This document shows positions 12,713 through 20,726 of a stretch of 27,959 bases of DNA, piece by piece. Where the stretch lies: NCBI GenBank assembly GCA_036488085.1, contig DASXHZ010000081.1, positions 1 through 27,959 of the forward strand, given 5' to 3'. The position numbers were made by a program, and so were the translations under genes. This stretch comes from DASXHZ01 sp036488085. Lineage in GTDB: Bacteria; Acidobacteriota; Thermoanaerobaculia; Gp7-AA8. The notes below the pieces were generated by a model. It worked only from the letters and a program-made list of their open reading frames with translations. It searched no databases and was not told the origin of the DNA. Positions within the stretch are counted from its first letter, which is position 1. Each line of letters begins with the position of its first letter.

Positions 12713-12889
12713 CTACAGGAGCGCCCTGAATTCTTCGACCGTCAAGCCGGCGTCCCGGACGATGACTCCCATCGTGATCGCATTGACAGGGTTGTGGCGT
12801 GGGATCGTGAGGATGCGAGATCCGTTAGTCATCACGATGTGCTTACCTTGTCGAGCCGTGCGGAATCCGGCTTTCTCCAATGCCCTCAC
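12713..12889 (-). CDS. HicA/YcfA-like mRNA interferase, short N-terminus, no HicB partner
   Basis: The 58-residue product has the HicA double-stranded RNA-binding fold signature: ALEKAGFRTARQGKHIVMTN with the catalytic-type His, then ILTIPRHNPVNAITM and the end IVRDAGLTVEEFRALL. Intact HicA proteins begin about 5-12 residues earlier. Here the upstream in-frame codons run into the hydrolase 3' end with no ATG, so GTG 12889 is used. An ATG at 12903 is out of frame and stops after seven codons, suggesting a small 5' deletion or frameshift. No HicB antitoxin gene lies beside it. It is probably a decaying or solitary toxin remnant. Confidence 0.6.
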   Translation of the reverse strand: MRALEKAGFRTARQGKHIVMTNGSRILTIPRHNPVNAITMGVIVRDAGLTVEEFRALL

Positions 12890-12905
12890 GGATACTGCCG
12901 TGCGG

Positions 12906-13802
12906 TCATTCTGACACCCACTGCGCGATGAGCGTTCCGAGCTCCTGCTCGAAACCGGCGAAGCCGTGGCCGGCGTTGGCGATGGTGACGATCTCGGCGT
13001 TTGGGGCGACTTCGGCGGCGAGGATGGCGGTGCAGCGTGGGACGTCGTCGTAGCAGAACTCATCGCGCTCGCCGTAGACGTAGAGGGCGGGCTCGCGGAT
13101 GGCGCGGATGTGGCGGAAGGGGGAGCGGCGGCCGAGGCGGATGTTGCGGATGCGCTCGAGGAAGGGGAAGACGTTGTAGTCGCCGTCGGGATTGGCCATG
13201 TCGTAGAGCGCGCGCCAGCTCAGGAGCATCACCGGCGAGAGCTCGTCGCCGCGACGCTCGTGGATCATCCGGCGGGCGCGGTCGAGGGTCGCGCGGAAAC
13301 GGCGAGCGCCGAGTTGCGCGTAAAGCATGCCGGTGTCGTCGCCGCCGGCGAGGAGCACGTAGCGCTTGAACGGATTCCGCGGCTTGCGCGCGTTGTAGAC
13401 CGCGATCTTGTTCGCGCCGGTGGAGTGTCCGACGAGATAGAGCTCCCGATAGCCGCGCGAACGGAGGAAGCGCGCCGCGCCGTCGATGTCGCGCACGCAG
13501 TCGCGAATGACCTCATACGACGCTCCACGGCCCGGACGCCGGATCATGTGCGCGCCGCGGTTGTTGAACGGGAACCATGCGATGCCGCGCGAGACGAACT
13601 CGCGCGCCAGGAGATTCGTACGACTCGAGTCGAAGATAGACGCGCCGCCGGTACCGTGGAGGAAGACGGCCGCACGGGCGGACGAGCGCTTCCGCCCCTC
13701 CGGTTCATAAAGGAGACCGGCGAGGTCGACGCCGTCGGTCGCCTCGAAGCGAATCAGCCGGCAGAGCGGCTCGACACGATCTCCCGTCGTCCTTCGTCCC
13801 AT
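12906..13802 (-). CDS. Alpha/beta hydrolase (DUF1749-like)
   Basis: The 298-residue product has an alpha/beta-hydrolase fold. FLHGTGG is the oxyanion region, the nucleophile elbow GHSTGANK places Ser127, YGERDEF supplies Asp247 and NAGHGFAG supplies His279. GHSTG is shared with the DUF1749 group of serine esterases or hydrolases; the substrate is unknown and no signal peptide is seen. The frame stays open far upstream, but that part only shadows the DUF1835 gene. ATG 13802 is the last start before the conserved RLIRFEATDGVDLAGLLY, giving a 49-bp overlap with the gene before it. Confidence 0.8.
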   Translation of the reverse strand: MGRRTTGDRVEPLCRLIRFEATDGVDLAGLLYEPEGRKRSSARAAVFLHGTGGASIFDSSRTNLLAREFVSRGIAWFPFNNRGAHMIRRPGRGASYEVIRDCVRDIDGAARFLRSRGYRELYLVGHSTGANKIAVYNARKPRNPFKRYVLLAGGDDTGMLYAQLGARRFRATLDRARRMIHERRGDELSPVMLLSWRALYDMANPDGDYNVFPFLERIRNIRLGRRSPFRHIRAIREPALYVYGERDEFCYDDVPRCTAILAAEVAPNAEIVTIANAGHGFAGFEQELGTLIAQWVSE

Positions 13803-14665
13803 CGCCACACATTGTCTCGCGTCAGGTGCGCGCCGCCGAGCCAATAGTCGGGCTCGTTCACAGCCACGAAGTCGACCTCGCCGCGCATCACGTTCTCGGC
13901 GGCGGGCGTCAGCGTCAGAAGCGACTTCTGCGGGTTGTTCTCCCCGGTCATCGTGATCAGCGGCACCGCCAGATGCGCGAGGACGCGGAGGACGCGGATG
14001 ATCTCCGTGTCGCCGAGACCGAAGCGCGGAGGCGCGGCATCGAAGTCGTAGAAGAGATTCATGAAGTCGCGCGACCCGTTCAGGATCAGATCGAGGATGC
14101 GCTGCTCGACGCTCCCGAGGCCGTTGCGCGTGGAGGGGAAACGGGAGGCGTGCAGCGCCAGGCCTTCGCGGAGAAACGGAAAATCGTGATTCTCGTCGCG
14201 CACGAATCGGTTCAGCGCGCGTGGATCGTCGGAGGTGTACGCGGCCCACGCATCGCGAGCCAGCGCCAGCATCCGCGGCGTCACCGCGGCGCGCGACTCG
14301 TACAGCGGATACAGCTCGACCTGCGAGAGCGGCTCCGGATGCCAGACCAGCGCGAGCCGCCGGCACGACGCGAACCGCTCCAGCAGCGACAGCAAATTGG
14401 CGAGGCAGAAGAGATCGTGCTCGAACCAGAGGACGACTTCGTCGGCGCTCACCGCCTCGTCGAGCGTGCGCTCCATCTCGATGAGGCCGTTGCGCACGCG
14501 CAGCAGGTTGTCGCCATGCGACGCCGCGAGGTACTCGGCGCGCATTTCGAGATCGCGCGTTCCGGGGCCGGTGGCCAGCGCCTCGCGAAACGAGATGTGC
14601 TCGCCGGGAACGCCTTCCCGGCGTGCCTGTTCGGCGACAACGTCTCCGTTGTGAATGTGTTTCAT
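13754..14665 (-). CDS. DUF1835 domain-containing protein
   Basis: The 303-residue product begins MKHIHNGDVVAE, the typical start of DUF1835 proteins. It continues with EHISFREALATGP and FLAxx-like charged helices, WFEHDLFCLANLLSLLERF and VWHPEPLSQVELYPLY. The C-terminal half (about 180-300) includes SVEQRILDLI and TLTPAAENVMRGEVDF, like a winged-helix-type region. The family's function is not established. The start overlaps the preceding peptidase gene by 4 bp (ATGA), and the 3' end overlaps the hydrolase gene. No signal peptide is present, so it is probably cytoplasmic. Confidence 0.8.
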   Translation of the reverse strand: MKHIHNGDVVAEQARREGVPGEHISFREALATGPGTRDLEMRAEYLAASHGDNLLRVRNGLIEMERTLDEAVSADEVVLWFEHDLFCLANLLSLLERFASCRRLALVWHPEPLSQVELYPLYESRAAVTPRMLALARDAWAAYTSDDPRALNRFVRDENHDFPFLREGLALHASRFPSTRNGLGSVEQRILDLILNGSRDFMNLFYDFDAAPPRFGLGDTEIIRVLRVLAHLAVPLITMTGENNPQKSLLTLTPAAENVMRGEVDFVAVNEPDYWLGGAHLTRDNVWRWDEGRREIVSSRSAG

Positions 14666-17322
14666 GGTTCGATCCGCACGGCGAGCCAGTAGCGGTTGCG
14701 CCCCTCCACTCGTGCGCCGCCGATACTGAAGCCGAGTGCCGGGAGTTTCAAGAGCGGCGTCGCCGGCGTACGTCCTCGGATCTCGATGCCTCGCACGTCG
14801 AGCTTCTCGCCGAGGCGATGCTGCCGGACGAACAACGTGAACGTGTCATTGAACGTGGCGTCGATACGGCCGCCGGTGTAGTTACGGCCGGCGAGCGTCG
14901 CCGTGTCGAGCGCCGGATCGATGACGCGATTCGCAAACGCCGAGCGCGGAAGGATCGATGGCGCGGCGCCCCCCACCGTGGCGTCTCCCTGATCGCGCTC
15001 CCCCTCGGCGCCAAAGCGAATGCCGGCGACCTTGGTCTCTCCGCGCGCCCATGCCCGGGCATGATGCGACTCCGCCGACAGCTCCACCGCCTCGCTGCTC
15101 TCCGACTGTTCCAGGCGGCCACGCGCGACGAAGAAGCCGAGGCTGTCCGGCTTTCGCGCGAGGATCCCGGATTCGACGGCGATCTCCGACCCTTCGGAGT
15201 ACGAGCGCCAGATGCCTCTGAGCTCCATTCCGTGCTGGTCGATAAACGGCTCACGCGACTTGAAAACATGCCCGTCGATCTCGACCGGCAGGCCGTGATA
15301 CGCGAGCGCGAGACTCCCGCCGCGCGGCGAGCTGGCGTTTCCGAACGACGCCAGCGCGATCGCGTCGAGGCGGCCGACGACGTCGCCGCTCCGGATGCCG
15401 ACCTCGGTGTTGTGCGCCGACGGCGCGCTGTTCCCCGAGAAGATCCAGCCGAGCTCCTGGTGCCCGAGGCCGTATGCGTGCGACGGCGGCACCCGCTGCG
15501 ATGCGAAAACCGTCGGGGTGGATGGCGCCGGCGGCAGCGCAGGAACGAGCGATCGCGTCGCCGCCGTCCTCGGCGCTACCGGTTCCGCTTTGTCGAGCAC
15601 ACGCACGGTGTAGCCGTCGGGCTCGAGGGCCATGAAGAAGATGCGGCCGTCGGGCGACGGCGCGGGCTCGAATGCGCCGCCGGACATGCGGGTGATCGGC
15701 GCGCCATTGCGGACCAGATCGATAAATCCGCCGTTCATCACCGTCATGACGACGCTATCGCCCATCCACTCGGGCGTGACGACGTTGCCGGCCTGTGTCG
15801 TCACCTGCTCCGCGCCCGAAGCCACGTCGCGGATGACGAGATGCCACGTGCCGCTGCCATGCGAGACATACGCGATCCGCGTCCCGTCCTTGTTCACCCG
15901 CGGGTGCGAGTAGACGACGTCGATCGACGGCTCCGTGATCGGCGTGATCACGCCTCCCGCGATCGTCACAAGCTGCGAGAAGCCGAAACGGGAGCGCACG
16001 GCGACGAAGCGCCGTCCGTCGGGGAAGGGATCGGCGTCGTAGACGTCCGCCAGGTGCGTGAGCCGCTCGAGGGCGCCGGTGTCGAGCGTCCAGCGATAGA
16101 GATCGTGATGGCGATCGTCGTTGCGATCGGTCGAGCGGTGGGTGAAGACGAGCGACTTGCCGTCCGGCATCCAGCGCGGCGTCTCGATGTCGCCTTCGAG
16201 CGGCATGCGCAACGTGTGCAGCGGCTTCCGCTCCAGCGGTTTGCTGCGCACTGGCGCGACGTCCTCGGGATCGCGCCTCAGCATCTTCTCGATCCGCTCG
16301 TTCTGCTTCTTCTCTTCCTCCGTAGGCGGCTCGGTCGAGAGGATCACCAGCTTCGTCTTGTGCTCGTCATTGCGGAACACGACCGCGATCGACTTGCCGT
16401 CCGGCGACACGGCGGGATCGCCGCTCGCGTACTCCGTCTCCTGCCAGAGCGTGCCCTCGCGGAGGCCGACCGCTGACTCAGGATCGACGTTCACGGCGCG
16501 CTCCGTCAGCTCGGCAGTGAACTTCCCGTACAGCCGTTCCGGCGAGTCGCCGAAGACGCCCTCGAACGCCTGCTCGAACGAGCGCCGCTGGCGGGCCGTC
16601 TGGCGCCGCCACAGCTTCTGCAGGCTCCCCGGCCCGCTCCGCTCCTCGAGCCATTCGAGGTACGCGGAACCGGCGAGATACGCCATCGACATGCCGAGGT
16701 ATGAGTCGTTGGCCTCCAACTGTCCGTACGTCGGCAGGCGTCCGCTTTCCGCCCACTTGCGGAGGACCGCGGCGCGCAAGGTGCTGCTCGGACGTCCGCT
16801 TCCGGTGAGCCGTCCCTCGACCACCGTCGCGTAGCCCTCGGTCACCCAACGCGGCGCCGACCACGAGATCGGGCTGAGCGGGACGAGCAGTTGCTCGACC
16901 AATCGCAGCTCCGGATTCCGCGACGGACGCAACAGGTGCTCGAGGTGCGTCATCTCGTGCGTGATCAGGAGGTCGATCCAGTCACCGTACTCGCCGACCG
17001 GATCCTCGGGATCGGGCGGCTCCGTGAAGAGCACGATGCGCGGCGTGTCGAGCAGCGGGAGCGTGGCGCCGTTCGCCTCGGCGTAGGGGTTGATGACGAG
17101 GATGTCCGTCCGCTGCTTCGCCGAGTAGCCGGTCTCCTTCGCGACCGCGTCGCGGATCGACTCGAGATGCGCGACGGCACGCTGCGTCCACGCTTCGTAT
17201 TCGCGCGGATAGTGGACGCGGAAATGCGGCGTCGTGATCGTTCGCCAGTCGGCTGCCGGCGTCTGCGCCAGAAGCGCCGGCGCGATCAGGGCCACGAACA
17301 ACAGGTTGCGCAACCCGATCAT
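14662..17322 (-). CDS. Secreted gluzincin-type metallopeptidase fused to TolB-like beta-propeller
   Basis: The 886-residue exported protein has a signal peptide of about 19 residues (LLFVALIAPALLAQ). Residues about 25-280 are a peptidase MA-like domain with the zinc motif HEMTH (H122, E123, H126) and a downstream WVTEGYA whose E162 is the expected third ligand. Residues about 300-590 hold TolB/WD40-like PD40 blades (DPAVSPDGKSIAVVF, TPRWMPDGKSLVFT, HPRVNKDGTRIAYVS, EPAPSPDGRIFFM). The C-terminal region of about 250 residues has alternating polar and hydrophobic strands, possibly an outer-membrane barrel, ending in RYWLAVRIEP. The substrate is unknown. It overlaps ispE and the DUF1835 gene by 4 bp each. 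Confidence 0.85.
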   Translation of the reverse strand: MIGLRNLLFVALIAPALLAQTPAADWRTITTPHFRVHYPREYEAWTQRAVAHLESIRDAVAKETGYSAKQRTDILVINPYAEANGATLPLLDTPRIVLFTEPPDPEDPVGEYGDWIDLLITHEMTHLEHLLRPSRNPELRLVEQLLVPLSPISWSAPRWVTEGYATVVEGRLTGSGRPSSTLRAAVLRKWAESGRLPTYGQLEANDSYLGMSMAYLAGSAYLEWLEERSGPGSLQKLWRRQTARQRRSFEQAFEGVFGDSPERLYGKFTAELTERAVNVDPESAVGLREGTLWQETEYASGDPAVSPDGKSIAVVFRNDEHKTKLVILSTEPPTEEEKKQNERIEKMLRRDPEDVAPVRSKPLERKPLHTLRMPLEGDIETPRWMPDGKSLVFTHRSTDRNDDRHHDLYRWTLDTGALERLTHLADVYDADPFPDGRRFVAVRSRFGFSQLVTIAGGVITPITEPSIDVVYSHPRVNKDGTRIAYVSHGSGTWHLVIRDVASGAEQVTTQAGNVVTPEWMGDSVVMTVMNGGFIDLVRNGAPITRMSGGAFEPAPSPDGRIFFMALEPDGYTVRVLDKAEPVAPRTAATRSLVPALPPAPSTPTVFASQRVPPSHAYGLGHQELGWIFSGNSAPSAHNTEVGIRSGDVVGRLDAIALASFGNASSPRGGSLALAYHGLPVEIDGHVFKSREPFIDQHGMELRGIWRSYSEGSEIAVESGILARKPDSLGFFVARGRLEQSESSEAVELSAESHHARAWARGETKVAGIRFGAEGERDQGDATVGGAAPSILPRSAFANRVIDPALDTATLAGRNYTGGRIDATFNDTFTLFVRQHRLGEKLDVRGIEIRGRTPATPLLKLPALGFSIGGARVEGRNRYWLAVRIEP

Positions 17323-18104
17323 GTCTCCGCCGGCTCGGTTCTCACGCCCGGAAAAGCGGCTCGCGCGGCGTCGCGCGAGGTGACGTCCGGGAACGCGCCG
17401 ACGATGGTCGAGCCTGACCCGCTCATCGCCGCCCAGGTGGCGCCGAATCCGTACAGTGTCTCTTTCCAGGTCCGCAGTTGCGGGAAGCGAATGAACACTG
17501 GTTCCTCGAAGTCATTGGTGTAGTTCGCTGCGTCGCGATACGCGTCGATCCCGAGCGGGGGCGAGAAGCGTTTCAACGCGCGAAACGCCTCGGCGGTCGA
17601 CACGCGTTCGCGCGGCAAGACCAGCAGCAGCGGGATCTCCGGCGCGTCGGGCATTCGGGTGATCACCTCGCCGCGTCCGGTCGCATAGGCCGTTCCACCG
17701 ACGAGGAAGAACGGGACATCCGATCCGAGTTGCAGGGCGATCGGCTCCAGCGGGCGATCGATGTTGAACAATTTCGCGAGCGTCGTGAGCGTCGTCGCCG
17801 CATTCGACGACCCGCCACCCAACCCGCCGCCGGATGGGATCCGCTTCTCGATGTGAATCGCCACGCGGTCGACGCCGAGGGCGCGCGCCGCTTTGACGAC
17901 GAGATTGCGGTCGTCGGTCGGGATCGTCCGGTCGTCGCAGGTGACGGCGAGACGATCCGACTCGGAGAAGGTGAGCGTGTCGTGGAGCGAGATGAGCTGG
18001 AAGACGGTCTCGAGATCGTGGAATCCGTCGGCGCGCTTGCCGGTCACGCGTAGCGACCAGTTGATCTTCGCGTACGACGGGGCGGAGATCACGGCAGGAA
18101 TCAC
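17319..18104 (-). CDS. ispE: 4-diphosphocytidyl-2-C-methyl-D-erythritol kinase
   Basis: The 261-residue GHMP kinase phosphorylates CDP-methylerythritol in the MEP isoprenoid pathway. It has the N-terminal SYAKINWSLRVTGKRADGFH (K13), the ATP loop PSGGGLGGGSSNAA (90-103), LGSDVPFFLVGGTAYATGRG with catalytic Asp129, and the C-terminal AMSGSGSTIVGAF. GTG 18104 is taken as start because it overlaps the preceding stop (GTGA); GTG 18092 is an alternative. The gene order TPR protein, LolB-like lipoprotein, ispE resembles the order around lolB-ispE in Beta- and Gammaproteobacteria. Confidence 0.93.
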   Translation of the reverse strand: MIPAVISAPSYAKINWSLRVTGKRADGFHDLETVFQLISLHDTLTFSESDRLAVTCDDRTIPTDDRNLVVKAARALGVDRVAIHIEKRIPSGGGLGGGSSNAATTLTTLAKLFNIDRPLEPIALQLGSDVPFFLVGGTAYATGRGEVITRMPDAPEIPLLLVLPRERVSTAEAFRALKRFSPPLGIDAYRDAANYTNDFEEPVFIRFPQLRTWKETLYGFGATWAAMSGSGSTIVGAFPDVTSRDAARAAFPGVRTEPAET

Positions 18105-18604
18105 AGCGCCGGCGCCACGCAACAACGGTACTCGGGCGGAATCGACGGCGGCTGCGGCGAGGCATCGGTCGCGGCGATTTGGAGCGGCGTGATCTCGACC
18201 GTGCCGTTGTCGCGCGTGATGGTCGTCTGTCCGCTCACGATCTTCGCCGCCCATTCGGCGGGCTCGATGCCGCCGAAGATCGCGATCTCCGAGGCGCGGC
18301 CGCTCCACTGCGTCTGATCGATGTGATTGAGGAACGTGACGCGGTCGCCGTCGGCGTAGAGCGTCATCGCAGCGGTCCCGAGCGGCGTGTACGCCGTCAG
18401 CTCGACCCGTCGCGTCTTCGGCTCGAGCAGCAACTGCGCCTTGAACGACTCGGTCCGCTCGCCATGCGTCGCGCGTACGCGCATCAGCTCCCGCACTGCA
18501 TGCACCTGGTCGAGCGGCGTGCCGGGTGCGAACGGGGCTTCGTGGCTAGAGCGCGTCGAGGAGCAGGCGGCGAACACGATTAGCGCGAGAGCCGCGCCCC
18601 TCAT
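18101..18604 (-). CDS. LolB-like outer-membrane lipoprotein candidate
   Basis: The 167-residue product has a lipoprotein signal (MRGAALALIVFAAC, lipidated Cys14). The mature part is a beta-rich domain: VRATHGERTESFKAQLLLEP, RRVELTAYTPLGTAAMTLYADGDRVTFL, WSGRASEIAIFGGIEPAEW. This resembles the LolA/LolB half-barrel that receives lipoproteins at the outer membrane. The LolB assignment rests partly on its position directly before ispE, as in Proteobacteria; sequence similarity alone is weak. The ATG and the preceding purine-rich stretch lie inside a palindromic repeat (18602-18642). An upstream extension to 18697 would be read from that repeat and the TPR gene end and is unlikely. Confidence 0.65.
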   Translation of the reverse strand: MRGAALALIVFAACSSTRSSHEAPFAPGTPLDQVHAVRELMRVRATHGERTESFKAQLLLEPKTRRVELTAYTPLGTAAMTLYADGDRVTFLNHIDQTQWSGRASEIAIFGGIEPAEWAAKIVSGQTTITRDNGTVEITPLQIAATDASPQPPSIPPEYRCCVAPAL

Positions 18605-18642
18605 CCGGCGCTTCGCGCCACCTTCTCCCGTAGGGAGAAGGG
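18602..18642. repeat. REP-like double hairpin at the LolB-like gene start
   Basis: Two adjacent perfect hairpins are visible: GGCGC-TTC-GCGCC (18607-18619) and CCTTCTCCC-GTA-GGGAGAAGG (18621-18641). On the minus strand the module reads GGAGAAGGTGGCGCGAAGCG and then CCGGATGAGG, a pattern seen in intergenic repeats of many proteobacterial genomes (recalled, not searched). The ATG in it is the apparent start codon of the LolB-like gene. Confidence 0.75.
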
Positions 18643-18680
18643 ATTGAAGTAGCGCGAGGGGCGTGGCTCGCGCGGCCAAC

Positions 18681-20594
18681 CTACCGCCGCTGCGCACTCT
18701 GCGACTGCTTCTCGAGCTCGGCGATCTTGGACTTCAGCTTTGCCTCGTCCTTCGGCTCGGGCTCGAGCTTGAGCGCCGTGCGGTAGAGGTTGAGTGCGCG
18801 ACTGAGGTCGCCGCGTTTCGCGAAGACGTCGCCGAGGTGCTCGTGGACGGTGGCGTCGCGCGGCAGGAGGTGCGTGGCGTCGCTGAGGTACTTCTCCGCG
18901 AGATCGAGATTCCCCTTCTGAAAGTAGACCCAGCCGAGGGAGTCGATGAACGCGCCGTTCCGCGGCTCGGCCGCGACCGCCTTGTTGATCATCTCCGCGG
19001 CGCGATCGAGATTCACACCGTTCTCGGCCCACATGTACCCGAGGTAATTGAGCGTCTGCGCGTTATCGGGATGGGCGTTCAGGATGCCCATGAAGACGTT
19101 CTCGGCCGTCTTTTTGTCGCCGGAGCGCTCATACGCGGAGCCGAGGGCGAACTGCAGATCGAGGTCGTCCGACTTCGTCTTCAGCGCGTCCTTCACCAGC
19201 GCGATCGCGCCGTTGTAGTCATCGGCCTGGATCAGCGCCTCGGCGCTCGCGACGGTATTCTTCGGGCCGAACTTCGCCTGCGTCGTCGCCGCCTGCTGCG
19301 CCTTCTGCGCGTCGCCCGCGCGCGCCAGCATCTCGACGTAGCGCGCGTTCACGAACGGATCGGACCCGTAGTGGTCCACGAGCGGCTGCAGGAACGCCAC
19401 CGCCTCGTTGTACTTCTTCTCTTTGCGGAGCGCCTCGAGGCCGATGTTGATCGCCTGCGAGTTCGGCTTGTCGTTGAAGATCAGCAGCGGACGCACCATC
19501 TCGAGCGCCGCGCCGTAGTTGTTCCGCAGCAGCTCGATGTAGGCGAGCTGCGTGTTCGCGAGAACTTTGAGGTTGTCCGGGAGGTCCTTGACGTTGAGCA
19601 GCGTGTGGAACGTCTTCGACGCGTCGTCGAGCTTCCGCTGCGCGACTTCCGCGAGCCCGAAGCTGGCGAGGACGTCGACGTCTTCCGGCGTCTGCTCCAG
19701 CAGCGAGCGGTAGATCGTCAGCGCCTCGTCGTACTGCTCCAGATCGCTCAGTGCCTCGGCGAGGTAGAACTTGGCGCGCGCGTCTTTCGGATCGGCCGCC
19801 GAGATCTGTTTGAAGAGCGTCTTCGCCTTCTCGGCGTTGCCGGCGCGGAGGTAGAAGAACCCCTGCTGCCGCTGCAGGTCGAGGTTCAGCGGATCTTCGC
19901 TGATGAGCGGCTGGAGCAGCTCGGCCGCTTTCGTGTAGTCGTTTTCCTTCTGGTAGATGTCGACGAGCTGCATGATCGCCGGACCGAAGGTCGGATCGAT
20001 CTCGACCGCGCGCTCCAGGTACTGCTTCGACTCGCCGCCGCGCCCGAGCTTGGTCAGCACCTGGGCGTACGTGAAGTTGAGGGCGCGCTGATCGGGAGCG
20101 CGCTCGAGCATGGTGGCGAGCACTTTTTCGGCCTCGGCGGGACGTCCCGTCGAAAGGTAGATTTGCGTGATCGCCATCCCGGTCGGAAGGTCGTCCGGAT
20201 AGATCTTGAACGCGGCGCGGAGGTGCTCCAGCGCGTCGTTGACCTTCGCCTGATCGTTGCCGGCCCGGTCGAGCAGCATGCGGCCGAGGAGGCGCTGCGC
20301 GTCGTAGAAATCAGGCTTGAGCACGACCACCTTGCGGAGCTCGGCTTCGCCCTTCTCCATCTTGCCGGCGTCGAGCAGCAGCGAGGCGCGCTCGAACAGG
20401 ACGACCGGGTCGTTTGGATTCTCGGCGACGACTTTGTCCATCAGGCTGAGCGCTTCGTCGAAGTGCCCCTCCGATGCCGCCAGTTTCGATTGAATGAATA
20501 GGGAAGGCTCGTTACGAAACTCCTGGGCCGGCGCCGCGCTTGCGACCAGCAGCGCCCCAGCGGCCAGGAGAAGCAGGTTCTTCATTTTGCGCAT
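18681..20594 (-). CDS. Secreted TPR-repeat protein (637 residues)
   Basis: A signal peptide (MRKMKNLLLLAAGALLVASAAPAQ) is followed by tandem tetratricopeptide repeats over essentially the whole mature length. Clear units include EGHFDEALSLMDKVVAENPN, GKMEKGEAELRKVVVLKPDF, GRPAEAEKVLATMLERAPDQ, GGESKQYLERAVEIDPTF, NAEKAKTLFKQISAADPKD, QYDEALTIYRSLLEQTPED and the last GDLSRALNLYRTALKLEPEP. The C-terminus is a charged helix (AKLKSKIAELEKQ). It is probably a periplasmic scaffold; no catalytic motif is present. Position upstream of the LolB-like gene and ispE matches the TPR-lolB-ispE order of Betaproteobacteria, which supports an envelope role. ATG 20585 is an alternative start. Confidence 0.85.
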   Translation of the reverse strand: MRKMKNLLLLAAGALLVASAAPAQEFRNEPSLFIQSKLAASEGHFDEALSLMDKVVAENPNDPVVLFERASLLLDAGKMEKGEAELRKVVVLKPDFYDAQRLLGRMLLDRAGNDQAKVNDALEHLRAAFKIYPDDLPTGMAITQIYLSTGRPAEAEKVLATMLERAPDQRALNFTYAQVLTKLGRGGESKQYLERAVEIDPTFGPAIMQLVDIYQKENDYTKAAELLQPLISEDPLNLDLQRQQGFFYLRAGNAEKAKTLFKQISAADPKDARAKFYLAEALSDLEQYDEALTIYRSLLEQTPEDVDVLASFGLAEVAQRKLDDASKTFHTLLNVKDLPDNLKVLANTQLAYIELLRNNYGAALEMVRPLLIFNDKPNSQAINIGLEALRKEKKYNEAVAFLQPLVDHYGSDPFVNARYVEMLARAGDAQKAQQAATTQAKFGPKNTVASAEALIQADDYNGAIALVKDALKTKSDDLDLQFALGSAYERSGDKKTAENVFMGILNAHPDNAQTLNYLGYMWAENGVNLDRAAEMINKAVAAEPRNGAFIDSLGWVYFQKGNLDLAEKYLSDATHLLPRDATVHEHLGDVFAKRGDLSRALNLYRTALKLEPEPKDEAKLKSKIAELEKQSQSAQRR

Positions 20595-20726
20595 CGTAGC
20601 ACTCGATTTATGCCCGAAAAGGTGCCGCACTTCACAGGCGTAACTGCACGGGGAGCCCATTTCATGCCACCTCCCGTTCTCTGACACTGAAGTGTGTTAA
20701 AAGCAAACGACCCTGGGTAAAAGCGC
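20595..20726. promoter_or_regulatory. Divergent intergenic region between TPR and PATAN-J-TPR genes
   Basis: The 132-bp gap must hold both promoters. For the minus strand, GTGAAG and CATAAA spaced 17 bp apart (within about 20606-20636) are a weak candidate. ACACT-GA-AGTGT at 20684-20695 is a small palindrome that could be an operator. Neither is strong. Confidence 0.25.

Noticed and set aside
12906..14366. 486-codon frame that would fuse the hydrolase to an N-terminal extension
   Set aside because: The extra 188 residues are Arg/Ala-rich and are an alternative frame of the DUF1835 gene; the hydrolase fold starts just after ATG 13802.
14623..16476. Very long plus-strand open frame (over 600 codons) opposite the gluzincin gene
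   Set aside because: It is rich in Arg, Asp and His with no recognisable motif, and is explained as the GC-rich antisense shadow of the clear minus-strand peptidase gene. The same applies to the plus-strand frame at 18663-20501 opposite the TPR gene and the minus-strand frame at 21789-23507.
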